Both the position numbers and the translations under genes were made by a program. The notes below the pieces were generated by a model. That model was given only the letters and a program-made list of their open reading frames with translations. It searched no databases and was not told where the DNA came from. This document shows, in pieces, positions 1 to 8,203 of a DNA stretch of 64,000 bases. Source of the DNA: Salinibius halmophilus (GTDB taxonomy: Bacteria; Pseudomonadota; Gammaproteobacteria; Pseudomonadales; Natronospirillaceae); the NCBI RefSeq assembly GCF_003577475.1, contig NZ_QPEP01000002.1, positions 120,516 through 184,515 on the forward strand. Direction: 5' to 3'. The stretch's first letter is position 1. Every line of letters begins with the position of its first letter.

Positions 1-1479
1 CTGATTATTACCATCTTGGTCGCGATTGCTTCACCTGCGGTGTTTTTTGGTGCTGGTGAAATCTATTTTCGCTTCCAGAACACGGTTAACGTCACCGCCC
101 GTGAGCAAGCAGAGCAAGCCTTTAACGTTCTGCTTCGTAGCGCTAGCGAAGCTGTATGGACGTATAATAGTGAAAGTATCAAACAGCTGATTGATGGCAT
201 TGCTAGTGATAAAGCGGTGCAAAGAATTTATGTTGAAGACTCATTTGGTGCGCCTTTTGCTGAGTATGTGAGCCCCACCCCTCACGATTATCAGTTCACT
301 TTGCGAGGCGACATCGATTACGAAGGGGAGGTCATCGGCCATGTCGAAATGGTTTATAGCCTTCAACTTGAGTACCAAGAAGCCTTTAGAGAAGCACTTA
401 GACTACTATTTATATTCATTGCACAAGCAGCACTAAGCCTTGTGGCAGTGATTTGGTTACTTAAAAAACAGGTCACCAACCCGATTAATCAAATCATTAG
501 TTCAGCTCAAGGCATTTCCAAAGGCAACCTAGACACACCTGTGGCCCTAGATCGCAATGACGAACTAGGCGCTCTGTCGCAGCAAATTGATGAAGCACGC
601 ATTGCCTTAAAAGACTTGTTTCAAACTTTAGAAGACAGGGTTGATGCGCGTACCGCGGAGCTCTCGGCGGTAAACACTGAACTCGAAAGCACCATTAAGC
701 AGTTAAAACGGGCGCAAAAAGAGTTGGTGGAAACCGAAAAGTTATCTGCGCTTGGTGCATTAGTCGCTGGCGTTTCGCATGAACTCAATACTCCCTTAGG
801 CAACAGCATTATGATGGCTAGTACCCTGGTCGACACGGTAGAGCGTTTTCAAAAACAGCTCACATCTGGGCAAATCATGCGCAGCGAACTGACAAACTAT
901 CTCGATACCATTACCAATAGCGCAAAAATCATGCAAAGCAACATAGGGGCTGCTGCCGATTTAGTGAAATCATTTAAGCAAGTGTCGGTAGATAGAACCA
1001 GTGAACAAGCCCGTGACTTCGAGCTCGTTGAATATTTGCACGAAGTAGAAGCGACATTACGCCACTTGTTTAAACACCGCCCAGTTGACCTAGTCGTTGA
1101 AGGCAACGCACCCATTCAAATGAGCAGCTATCCAGGACCATTAAATCAAGTCATTAACAACCTAATAAACAATGCCCTAGTACATGCTTTCGAACCCGAG
1201 GATGAAGGTAAGGTGACTATCACGGCTGAGTTAGTTGATCACGGAGAAACGGCCGAGATAATTGTTCGTGATAATGGCGCAGGCATCGCAGAAGAAAACC
1301 TGTCTCGCGTATTAGAGCCTTTCTTTACCACTAAGCTAGGTAAAGGGGGCAGTGGCCTAGGCATGCACATTGTGCACAACCTTGTTACCAATGTGCTAAG
1401 TGGCACAATGAAGATAACCTCAAAAGTTGGCGAAGGCACGACAGTGCTCATTCAGATACCGACAAAAAACACCAACTAA
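1..1479 (+). CDS. Membrane sensor histidine kinase, 5' end outside window
   Basis: The reading frame is open from base 1 (CTG ATT ATT ACC...), so the N-terminus and the start of the first membrane helix lie upstream. The TTG at 16 is unlikely to be the start. Visible order: rest of TM1, an extracytoplasmic segment of about 100 residues, TM2 (around 390-465), a HAMP linker, a coiled coil, then a HisKA domain whose H-box (VSHELNTP) puts the phospho-accepting His at codon 260. A HATPase domain follows with N-box (NNLINNA), DNGAG and GGSGLGM. It should autophosphorylate and pass the phosphate to a response regulator. No partner regulator is in the window; it may lie upstream. Ligand unknown. Confidence 0.93.
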   Translation: MIITILVAIASPAVFFGAGEIYFRFQNTVNVTAREQAEQAFNVLLRSASEAVWTYNSESIKQLIDGIASDKAVQRIYVEDSFGAPFAEYVSPTPHDYQFTLRGDIDYEGEVIGHVEMVYSLQLEYQEAFREALRLLFIFIAQAALSLVAVIWLLKKQVTNPINQIISSAQGISKGNLDTPVALDRNDELGALSQQIDEARIALKDLFQTLEDRVDARTAELSAVNTELESTIKQLKRAQKELVETEKLSALGALVAGVSHELNTPLGNSIMMASTLVDTVERFQKQLTSGQIMRSELTNYLDTITNSAKIMQSNIGAAADLVKSFKQVSVDRTSEQARDFELVEYLHEVEATLRHLFKHRPVDLVVEGNAPIQMSSYPGPLNQVINNLINNALVHAFEPEDEGKVTITAELVDHGETAEIIVRDNGAGIAEENLSRVLEPFFTTKLGKGGSGLGMHIVHNLVTNVLSGTMKITSKVGEGTTVLIQIPTKNTN

Positions 1480-1481
1480 AA

Positions 1482-1504
1482 AAAGGCGACCTTGGGCCGC
1501 CTTT
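1482..1504. terminator. Bidirectional terminator between converging genes
   Basis: AAAGGCG (1482-1488) pairs with CGCCTTT (1498-1504). The hairpin has an A-run before it and a T-rich stretch after it, and sits between the converging histidine kinase and peroxiredoxin genes, so it can serve both strands. Confidence 0.8.
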
Positions 1505-1531
1505 ATTTATCTATTTCCTGACTCGCTTTGC

Positions 1532-2266
1532 TTAAGCAGCTAGCCACGCCTCTAGTTCGTCGGCGCCACCGATGCGCTGACCATCAACGAATACCTGTGG
1601 TGTAGTACCCTGACCAGTCACTGCTTGCAATGAAGAATATGAAAGACCTGCACCACTTAGTGAAATTTCTTCGTACTTCAACCCAGCGCCTTCTAGTGCC
1701 TTTTTAGCACGGGCACAGTGTGGGCAGCCTAGTTTGCTGAAAATAGTCACACGCTTAGGTTGCTCAGCTTGGTCGTTGATGTAGTTCAACATGGTATCCG
1801 CATCAGACACTTTGAACGGGTCGCCCGGTTCATTTGGCTCGATGAACTGCTTCTCAATAACGCCGTCACGAACAAGCATAGAGTAGCGCCATGTACGCTT
1901 ACCAAAGCCCAAGTCTTCTTTACCTACTAGCATGCCCATGCCTTCGCTGAACTCGCCGTTGCCGTCTGGCAAGAAAAAGATGTTCTCGGCATTTTGATCT
2001 GCTTGCCATGCATCCATTACGAATGGGTCGTTAACCGATAGACAAATAATTGAATCAATGCCTTCTTTGGCAAATACAGGTGCTAGCTCATTGTAGCGTG
2101 GCAAGTGTGTGCTAGAGCAAGTTGGTGTAAACGCACCAGGCAACGCAAAAACGATTACGTTTTTACCTTTAAATAGGTCGTCCGTTGTAACGGTTTTCCA
2201 CTCGCCATTTTCGCGAATAGGGAAGCTTACGTTAGGAACTGCTTGTCCTTCTTTGTTAGGCAACAT
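1532..2266 (-). CDS. Hybrid peroxiredoxin 5-glutaredoxin
   Basis: 244 residues with two redox domains in one chain. Residues about 1-165 are a Prx5-type peroxiredoxin with PGAFTPTC; Cys50 is the peroxidatic cysteine. Residues about 172-244 are a glutaredoxin with CPHC at 181-184 and the TTPQVFVDG cis-Pro region. Known fusions of this type (for example in Haemophilus) reduce H2O2 and alkyl hydroperoxides at the expense of glutathione, with the glutaredoxin domain recycling the peroxidatic Cys. It is cytosolic, with no signal peptide. The ATG at 2266 is preceded by GAGGAC. It is transcribed alone, divergently from the Mrp operon. Confidence 0.95.
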   Translation of the reverse strand: MLPNKEGQAVPNVSFPIRENGEWKTVTTDDLFKGKNVIVFALPGAFTPTCSSTHLPRYNELAPVFAKEGIDSIICLSVNDPFVMDAWQADQNAENIFFLPDGNGEFSEGMGMLVGKEDLGFGKRTWRYSMLVRDGVIEKQFIEPNEPGDPFKVSDADTMLNYINDQAEQPKRVTIFSKLGCPHCARAKKALEGAGLKYEEISLSGAGLSYSSLQAVTGQGTTPQVFVDGQRIGGADELEAWLAA

Positions 2267-2472
2267 CTATATGTCCTCGATCTCTAGTAAATGAACTGGT
2301 TAATAAGTTAACGCTGGCTATGCTAGGCTCAACCCACTCGAAGGTAAAATTGAACGTTCCAATCACTTCATATTGTTTTTTCAATATAAAGATCGTATTA
2401 CTCAATCTTCATTCGGTAGTTTTTCAAAAATGTTCGTATAGTTAAAAAAGGTAATTTAAGGAGACCGCCATA
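2267..2472. promoter_or_regulatory. Divergent intergenic region, prx-grx / mrp operon 1
   Basis: 206 AT-rich bases that must hold promoters for both directions. AAGGAG at 2458-2463 is the ribosome binding site of mrpA. I looked for a clear -35/-10 pair and for an OxyR-type repeat and found none convincing. Confidence 0.4.
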
Positions 2473-4719
2473 ATGCTACTGAGTATCGCCCTGCCATTTA
2501 TCGCCGCGGTGGTTGCGCCACTATGGATAAAAAAAGGCTGGCATGGCAGTTGGTTAGCGCTGTTTCCACTGCTGATATTTTGCCTTACCGCACCAGCACT
2601 TGCCGACGTTTTGAGAGGCAATGAACGCATCATTCAATATTCTTGGGTGCCAAGCATTGGACTAAACCTAGCTTTGCACCTAGATGCCCTTAGCTGGCTC
2701 ATGTTAAGCCTTATAAGCGGCATTGGCACGGCCATTGTGCTGTACGCCAGCAAGTACCTTGAAAACCACCCAGACCTTGGCCGATTCTTCCTATGGCTGT
2801 TTGTATTTATGGGCGCCATGGTTGGTTTGGTCTTGGCCGACAACATTTTGCTGTTATTTGTGTTCTGGGAGCTGACTAGTATTGCTTCCTACATGCTGAT
2901 TGGCTTTAACCACGAATCAGCTAAAGCACGCGCTTCGGCACTGCAAGGCTTGCTTGTCACCGTGGGCGGCGGTCTGGCGCTATTAGCCGGTATGATTATG
3001 CTTGGCTACCAACAAGGCACCTTTTTACTCAGTGAAATGTCGCTTATTGCTGAATCGAGCAATTGGATTACCGCAGCCATAGTGCTTGTTCTACTAGGCT
3101 GCTTCACTAAGTCGGCGCAGTTCCCGTTTCAATTCTGGCTACCCAATGCCATGGCAGCGCCAACGCCTGTGTCCGCCTATTTACACTCGGCGACCATGGT
3201 GAAAGCAGGCGTTTTTTTAATGGCACAGTTAGCCCCTGTGTTTGCCGAGCAAATCGTTTGGACAACCTTGGTGACTGGTGCGGGCGCCATTACCATGCTG
3301 CTTGGCGCATGGTTAGCTTTTTTAGCAGTAGATTTAAAAAAGATTCTTGCCTATACAACCGTCACCGCTCTAGGCATGTTAACCATGTTAATTGGCATTG
3401 GTTCTGATTACGCAAACTACGCCTTTGCCACGTTCTTAATTGCGCATGCATTATACAAAGCCTCGCTATTTATGCTGGCTGGCATCATTGAGCATCAATC
3501 ACACACTCGCAACTTGCGCCGTGTGCGCCCACTACCGCGTAGCACGCTTGTTGTCACCGGTATGGCAGCTTGGTCATTGGCAGGAATCGTGCCGGCGCTT
3601 GGTTTTATTGCTAAAGAACTAACCTTAAAAGCCAATACTGGCGATTGGTTGCTCACGGCAATGGTGTTTTTAACTGCTGTGTTAACCATTGCCGTGGCAG
3701 CGAGCCTAGTCTGGCAACCGCTGCGCAGCAAAAGCCCCGCCCTACCCGTGCATGGCGAACCTTGGCAGCAATGGGTTGGGCCAATTGTTTTTTCAACACT
3801 GGCGCTATTGCTTGGCGTATTTGCTTGGGTAGTTCAACCACTGGCGGATCAAATTGCTAGTCAGATGACTGGCGCAAAGGTCATTGAACTATCACTTTGG
3901 TATGGCTTTTCTCAGGCGCTTGCACTATCCGGCGCAAGCATTGTGTTGGGTATTTTATTGGCATCTGTTTGGCAAAAAACACGAGTACTCGCCACTCGCT
4001 TGCGTTGGTTAAGCCGCCGCTTTGGCAGCGAGAAACTTTACGAGCTAACGCTAGCAGGCAACCTGAGCTTTGCTGATTGGCAAACTAGAGTATTGCAAAA
4101 TGGCTATTTAGGCCGCTACCTAGTGCTGATCATTGCCATCACCACAATTGCTATTTTAAGCACCTTACTGGTGCAGTATGGCTGGCCGGGTATGTCGTTT
4201 GATGCCTTAGAAAGCTACGAAGTAGGCATGCTGTTTGTCATGTTAACGGCCACCCTATATGCCATTGCCAGTAAGCAACGTTTTGCCGCCATCATCGCTT
4301 TGGGTGCGGTAGGCTTTGTTGTTGCCTTGATATTCATTCACTTCTCTGCCCCAGATCTGGGTATCACTCAGGTACTGGTTGAAACGCTCACGGTGTTGCT
4401 ATTGGTACTAGTACTGATCAAGCTGCCAGGCCTTAAGCACTACTCAACGCGCCTTCAACGCTTTGTTGATGCCACCGTTGCAGCAGGGTTCGGCTTTATG
4501 ATGACCCTGCTGGTACTAGCAGCACAAGAAAACCGCTGGGCAGAGAGCATTTCGCATTATTTTGTTGAGCAAAGCTACCCACTTGGCCAAGGGCGCAACA
4601 TTGTTAATGTGATTTTGGTTGATTTCCGCGCTTTAGACACCTTAGGTGAAATATTCGTTTTAGCCCTAGCTGCATTGGGGGTTTATTCCATGATTCGACT
4701 ACGTAGGAGCCGTTTATGA
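2473..4719 (+). CDS. mrpA: Mrp antiporter subunit A (operon 1)
   Basis: 748 residues, highly hydrophobic, related to complex I subunit NuoL. It is the largest membrane subunit of the Mrp Na+(K+)/H+ antiporter, which uses the proton gradient to expel cations. Key ion-path residues are visible: Glu133 in FWELTS, Lys213 in FTKSAQFPF and Lys244 in HSATMVKAG. The C-terminal part ends with the [13 protein letters not shown] motif typical of a stand-alone MrpA without a fused MrpB. The ATG at 2473 follows AAGGAG. The next gene overlaps by 4 bases, suggesting translational coupling through the operon. Confidence 0.95.
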   Translation: MLLSIALPFIAAVVAPLWIKKGWHGSWLALFPLLIFCLTAPALADVLRGNERIIQYSWVPSIGLNLALHLDALSWLMLSLISGIGTAIVLYASKYLENHPDLGRFFLWLFVFMGAMVGLVLADNILLLFVFWELTSIASYMLIGFNHESAKARASALQGLLVTVGGGLALLAGMIMLGYQQGTFLLSEMSLIAESSNWITAAIVLVLLGCFTKSAQFPFQFWLPNAMAAPTPVSAYLHSATMVKAGVFLMAQLAPVFAEQIVWTTLVTGAGAITMLLGAWLAFLAVDLKKILAYTTVTALGMLTMLIGIGSDYANYAFATFLIAHALYKASLFMLAGIIEHQSHTRNLRRVRPLPRSTLVVTGMAAWSLAGIVPALGFIAKELTLKANTGDWLLTAMVFLTAVLTIAVAASLVWQPLRSKSPALPVHGEPWQQWVGPIVFSTLALLLGVFAWVVQPLADQIASQMTGAKVIELSLWYGFSQALALSGASIVLGILLASVWQKTRVLATRLRWLSRRFGSEKLYELTLAGNLSFADWQTRVLQNGYLGRYLVLIIAITTIAILSTLLVQYGWPGMSFDALESYEVGMLFVMLTATLYAIASKQRFAAIIALGAVGFVVALIFIHFSAPDLGITQVLVETLTVLLLVLVLIKLPGLKHYSTRLQRFVDATVAAGFGFMMTLLVLAAQENRWAESISHYFVEQSYPLGQGRNIVNVILVDFRALDTLGEIFVLALAALGVYSMIRLRRSRL

Positions 4720-5162
4720 AGCAAGGTTTTGCGCCCAGTTCTGGGCTAATTATGCGCACCGCTACCGTTGTCATTTTGCCGCTGCAACTGTTGTTTTCTG
4801 TGTTTCTGCTACTGCGAGGCCATAACGAACCAGGTGGTGGCTTTATCGGAGGTTTGGTTGCAGCTGGGGCGTTCTCCCTTTATTTGATTGTATTTGGCGC
4901 CAAAGCATCGCGCCGACTACTGAAAGTAGACCCAAAAGATATTCTGGCATGGGGATTAATCTTTGGCCTCATCGCAACACTGCCAGCACTGCTGTTTGGC
5001 CAATCTTTTTTTACCGCTCAGTGGCTGAGCCTTGACCTGTTTGGCACCACTATCAAGCTGTCGACCGTGTTGGTGTTCGATATTGGGGTCTATCTTGCCG
5101 TCATCGGTACGATTACCACCATGTTTTTTGCTTTGTCTGAACGTTTAATAGGGAGCCAATAA
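4716..5162 (+). CDS. mrpB: Mrp antiporter subunit B (operon 1)
   Basis: 148 residues with four predicted membrane helices. It shows the MrpB signature [16 protein letters not shown] near residues 28-43. MrpB is an essential small membrane subunit of the Mrp complex, and here it is a separate protein, whereas operon 2 has it fused to MrpA. The start overlaps the mrpA stop (ATGA), and mrpC begins one base after its stop. Confidence 0.95.
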   Translation: MKQGFAPSSGLIMRTATVVILPLQLLFSVFLLLRGHNEPGGGFIGGLVAAGAFSLYLIVFGAKASRRLLKVDPKDILAWGLIFGLIATLPALLFGQSFFTAQWLSLDLFGTTIKLSTVLVFDIGVYLAVIGTITTMFFALSERLIGSQ

Positions 5163-5163
5163 T

Positions 5164-5511
5164 ATGTCTGCATTAATGGCCGTTGCCATTGGCATTCTGT
5201 TTGCTGCATCGATTTATATGATGCTGCGCCGTTCGATTGTGAAACTAGTAATGGGGCTGATTCTGTTGAGTAACGCTGCTAACCTGGTCATTTTCACTAG
5301 TGCTGGGCTGACAAGCGGCGCACCGCCGTTGTTAGATGCCGCAACCAAACAACCACCCGCAGGCGTTGCCGACCCGCTCGCGCAGGCCCTGATTTTAACC
5401 GCCATTGTGATTGCCTTTGGGGTGCTGGCGTTCTCTGTCGTATTAATCCACCGTGCTAACGAAGTGGTGCAAACAGACGACCTTGATCAAATGAAGGAAA
5501 CCGATCAATGA
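5164..5511 (+). CDS. mrpC: Mrp antiporter subunit C (operon 1)
   Basis: 115 residues, related to complex I subunit NuoK, with three membrane helices. Visible features are the SNAANLVIF stretch and the DPLAQALILTAIVI helix typical of MrpC. The acidic C-terminal tail is cytoplasmic. It is required for assembly of the MrpABCD sub-complex. It overlaps mrpD by 4 bases (ATGA). Confidence 0.95.
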   Translation: MSALMAVAIGILFAASIYMMLRRSIVKLVMGLILLSNAANLVIFTSAGLTSGAPPLLDAATKQPPAGVADPLAQALILTAIVIAFGVLAFSVVLIHRANEVVQTDDLDQMKETDQ

Positions 5512-6995
5512 ATAATTTGGTGTTCCTACCTATCCTCATTCCGCTATTGGCAGGCGCTATCACACTAGCGCTTTGGCGCAGCAGCAAATGGCAAAAGCGT
5601 GTGTCCGTGTTCGCAACCCTGCTTTACCTAACAGCGAGTGCAACGCTAGCTTGGCAAGTAAGCCAACAAGGCTACATTGTATTGCAAGTAGGCGGTTGGC
5701 AGGCGCCATTTGGCATTAGTTTGGTGGCAGATTACCTAGCTAGCATTATGGTGGTCGTCACCGGCATTGTAGCGTTTACCGCGGTGTTGTACTCCTTGGT
5801 CACAACACCAAACACACATATAAAATTTGGCTACTTCCCATTGCTGCATATTCTGTTAGCAGGTGTGAGTGGCGCCTTTCTAACCGGTGATTTGTTTAAC
5901 CTGTTTGTTTGGTTTGAAGTGATGTTGCTGGCCTCTTTTGGCTTACTAACCCTAGGTGGCGAGCGCGCCCAGATGGAAGGGGCGATTAAGTATGTCACCA
6001 TCAACCTGTTTTCATCAGCACTTTTTTTATCTGCCATCGGTATCTTATATGGCACCGTCGGCACGCTCAACATGGCGGACCTTGCGGTGAAACTACAGGA
6101 CGTTGAACAACAAGGGCTGCTCAACGCCATCGCGCTGATGTTTATGGTGTCCTTTTCAATCAAAGCCGGTGCCTTCCCATTCTTCTTCTGGCTACCGGCC
6201 TCGTACCACACGCCAATTATTGCTGTGTCTGCGGTATTCGCCGGTTTGTTAACCAAGGTGGGCGTGTATGCGCTATACCGCGTGTTTGGTTTGATATTTA
6301 TTGGCGACATTAATTTCACCCATCAAATACTATTATGGATGGGCGTATTTACCATGCTTTCAGGCGTGCTGGGTGCTGCTAGTCAGTTTGAAATTCGCCG
6401 CATTCTGTCGTTTCACATCATCAGCCAGATTGGTTATATGATCTTGGCATTGGCGATTTTTACGCCGCTTGCCATTGCCGGCGGTGTGTTTTATCTGTTC
6501 CATCACATTATTGTTAAAACCAACCTGTTTTTAATCAGTGGTATGACGCACCTGCTGCAGAACACTTATCAGTTAAAGTCGATGGGCGGCTTGTACCGTG
6601 AGCGTCCCTTCTTGGCGGCACTGTTTCTGATTCCTGCTATGTCACTGGCTGGCCTGCCACCACTTTCTGGCTTTTTTGCCAAGTATTTGGTTATCGAAGC
6701 CGGTATTGTTAGCCAGCAATGGCTTGCAACCGGCGTGGCTCTGTTCGTTGGGCTACTGACGCTGTACTCAATGATTAAAATTTGGGCCGAAGCGTTTTGG
6801 AAAGCCAAACCAGAAACCCTTTCAGAAACAGTCAAGCTGCCTTTATGGGGCGTTGTACCTATTGCTTTGATGGCGATCATGACACTGATCATCGGCTTTG
6901 CTGCTGAGCCATTTATTTTGCTATCGCAAGCGACTGCTGAGCAGCTACTCAACCCGCAAAGTTACATCAATGCCGTGCTAGGAGGACAGCCATGA
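5508..6995 (+). CDS. mrpD: Mrp antiporter subunit D (operon 1)
   Basis: 495 residues, a second NuoL/M/N-like proton-path subunit. Glu137 (WFEVMLLAS) and Lys219 (SIKAGAFPF) fall at the same positions as the functionally essential Glu137 and Lys219 of Bacillus MrpD, and LTKVGVYALYR follows. Length and motifs are complete. It overlaps mrpE by 4 bases. Confidence 0.95.
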   Translation: MNNLVFLPILIPLLAGAITLALWRSSKWQKRVSVFATLLYLTASATLAWQVSQQGYIVLQVGGWQAPFGISLVADYLASIMVVVTGIVAFTAVLYSLVTTPNTHIKFGYFPLLHILLAGVSGAFLTGDLFNLFVWFEVMLLASFGLLTLGGERAQMEGAIKYVTINLFSSALFLSAIGILYGTVGTLNMADLAVKLQDVEQQGLLNAIALMFMVSFSIKAGAFPFFFWLPASYHTPIIAVSAVFAGLLTKVGVYALYRVFGLIFIGDINFTHQILLWMGVFTMLSGVLGAASQFEIRRILSFHIISQIGYMILALAIFTPLAIAGGVFYLFHHIIVKTNLFLISGMTHLLQNTYQLKSMGGLYRERPFLAALFLIPAMSLAGLPPLSGFFAKYLVIEAGIVSQQWLATGVALFVGLLTLYSMIKIWAEAFWKAKPETLSETVKLPLWGVVPIALMAIMTLIIGFAAEPFILLSQATAEQLLNPQSYINAVLGGQP

Positions 6996-7465
6996 TAGGG
7001 TTTCTGTTTAACTTACTGCTAGCATTGGCTTGGGCACTACTGACCAACCAGTTTACCGCGCTGAACGTCATTTTTGGTTTTAGCTTAGGGTATGCCGTTA
7101 TTTGGTTAATACACCGCACGGTGCCAGCGCTTTACACCTACCCGCGGCGACTACCAGAAACCATTAGCTTTGCGTTGTTTTTTATTTGGGAGCTACTGGT
7201 CGCAAACTGGAAAGTGGCTATGGATATAGTTACTCGCCCTTGGTACATGCAACCGGGTGTAATTGCCATGCCATTAGCAGCCAAAACCGACTTTGAGATC
7301 GCCCTAGTGGCCAATCTTATTTCACTAACGCCAGGTACACTTAGTATGGAAGTGTCGGAAGACAAAAAAACACTGTTTGTACATGCCATGTTCTTAGACG
7401 ATGAACAAAAACTTAGAGCGGAGCTCAGTGAAATTGAGCAGCGTATCTTACAGGTGCTGAGGTAG
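6992..7465 (+). CDS. mrpE: Mrp antiporter subunit E (operon 1)
   Basis: 157 residues with N-terminal membrane helices and the conserved LISLTPGTLSMEVSED block near residues 109-124, which identifies MrpE. This subunit supports assembly and activity of the complex and has no complex I homologue. AGGAGG lies at 6979-6984, 7 bases before the ATG. Confidence 0.94.
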   Translation: MIGFLFNLLLALAWALLTNQFTALNVIFGFSLGYAVIWLIHRTVPALYTYPRRLPETISFALFFIWELLVANWKVAMDIVTRPWYMQPGVIAMPLAAKTDFEIALVANLISLTPGTLSMEVSEDKKTLFVHAMFLDDEQKLRAELSEIEQRILQVLR

Positions 7466-7469
7466 ACGC

Positions 7470-7742
7470 ATGTTGAGTATAGCAATTACAGTTAGTTACC
7501 TGTTTATTATGATTGCCATGCTGCTAGCGCTTTGGCGATTGTTACGCGGTCCGGCATTGCCAGACAGAATCGTGGCACTTGAACTTATCGCCTCGTTGGT
7601 GGTGGCCATGGTGGGTATACATGCGATAGATACGCAAGTATCGGCGTTTTTAGACATTGCCATTGTGATGGCGCTCACTGCGTTTTTAACGGCTATTGGT
7701 ATCGCAAAGTTTATCCAGTTAAAAGGAGTGAACGATGATTGA
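7470..7742 (+). CDS. mrpF: Mrp antiporter subunit F (operon 1)
   Basis: 90 residues and three predicted helices. LLRGPALPDRIVALE near residues 24-38 is the GPxxxDR-type signature of MrpF. It is a small membrane subunit of the antiporter. It overlaps mrpG by 8 bases. Confidence 0.93.
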   Translation: MLSIAITVSYLFIMIAMLLALWRLLRGPALPDRIVALELIASLVVAMVGIHAIDTQVSAFLDIAIVMALTAFLTAIGIAKFIQLKGVNDD

Positions 7743-8082
7743 AGCACTCGTCAGCATCATCCTAGTGCTCGCCAGCGCCCTGATGCTGGTTGCAGCCGTT
7801 GGCATTATTCGCTTGCCAGACCTAGTCACTCGCTTGCATGCTACGACTAAGTCTGGCGTGTTAGCGATCACGTTAATAATGATTGCCGTGGCGGTGTTCT
7901 TTAGCGAGTCGGGTGTGACGACTAGAGTAATGGCCATCATTGTATTCACCTTTATCACCGCACCAGTGGCCGCGCATGCGATTGGCCGCGCCGGCTATTT
8001 TTCCGGCGTTGGGTTGTGGGAGAAAACCAAAAAAGATCAGCTAAAAGAGTACTACGAACGACAAAATAGTAATGAACCGTAG
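7735..8082 (+). CDS. mrpG: Mrp antiporter subunit G (operon 1)
   Basis: 115 residues. GIIRLPDLVTRLHATTKSG (about residues 23-41) is the MrpG signature, followed by two helices and a charged cytoplasmic tail. AAGGAG lies at 7722-7727. It closes operon 1; the second Mrp operon starts 121 bases downstream on the same strand. Confidence 0.94.
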   Translation: MIEALVSIILVLASALMLVAAVGIIRLPDLVTRLHATTKSGVLAITLIMIAVAVFFSESGVTTRVMAIIVFTFITAPVAAHAIGRAGYFSGVGLWEKTKKDQLKEYYERQNSNEP

Positions 8083-8203
8083 CGATTCTGTATTTGCCAT
8101 GTGAATTTATTTTAAATACCGTAAGGGTGCCAAAGAGCTGCTAAGCTGGGATTAGGCTTTGTCCTCTGGACCGTCATGGACTCATTTGAGAACTACAACC
8201 CTT
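8083..8203 (+). promoter_or_regulatory. Spacer between the two Mrp operons
   Basis: 121 bases separate mrpG1 from mrpA2. I see no strong intrinsic terminator, only a weak AAGC/GCTT pairing near 8141-8160, and no clear -35/-10 pair. The ribosome binding site before the ATG at 8204 is poor (GAG at 8188-8190). Operon 2 could have its own promoter here or be read through from operon 1. Confidence 0.35.

Noticed and set aside
2267-2472. Possible OxyR or Fur operator before the peroxiredoxin gene
   Set aside because: No match good enough to the spaced ATAG/CTAT pattern or a Fur box could be found by eye.
8159-8203. TTG start extending the MrpA-B fusion by 15 residues
   Set aside because: The extra residues are hydrophilic and unlike MrpA N-termini; the ATG at 8204 matches the family.
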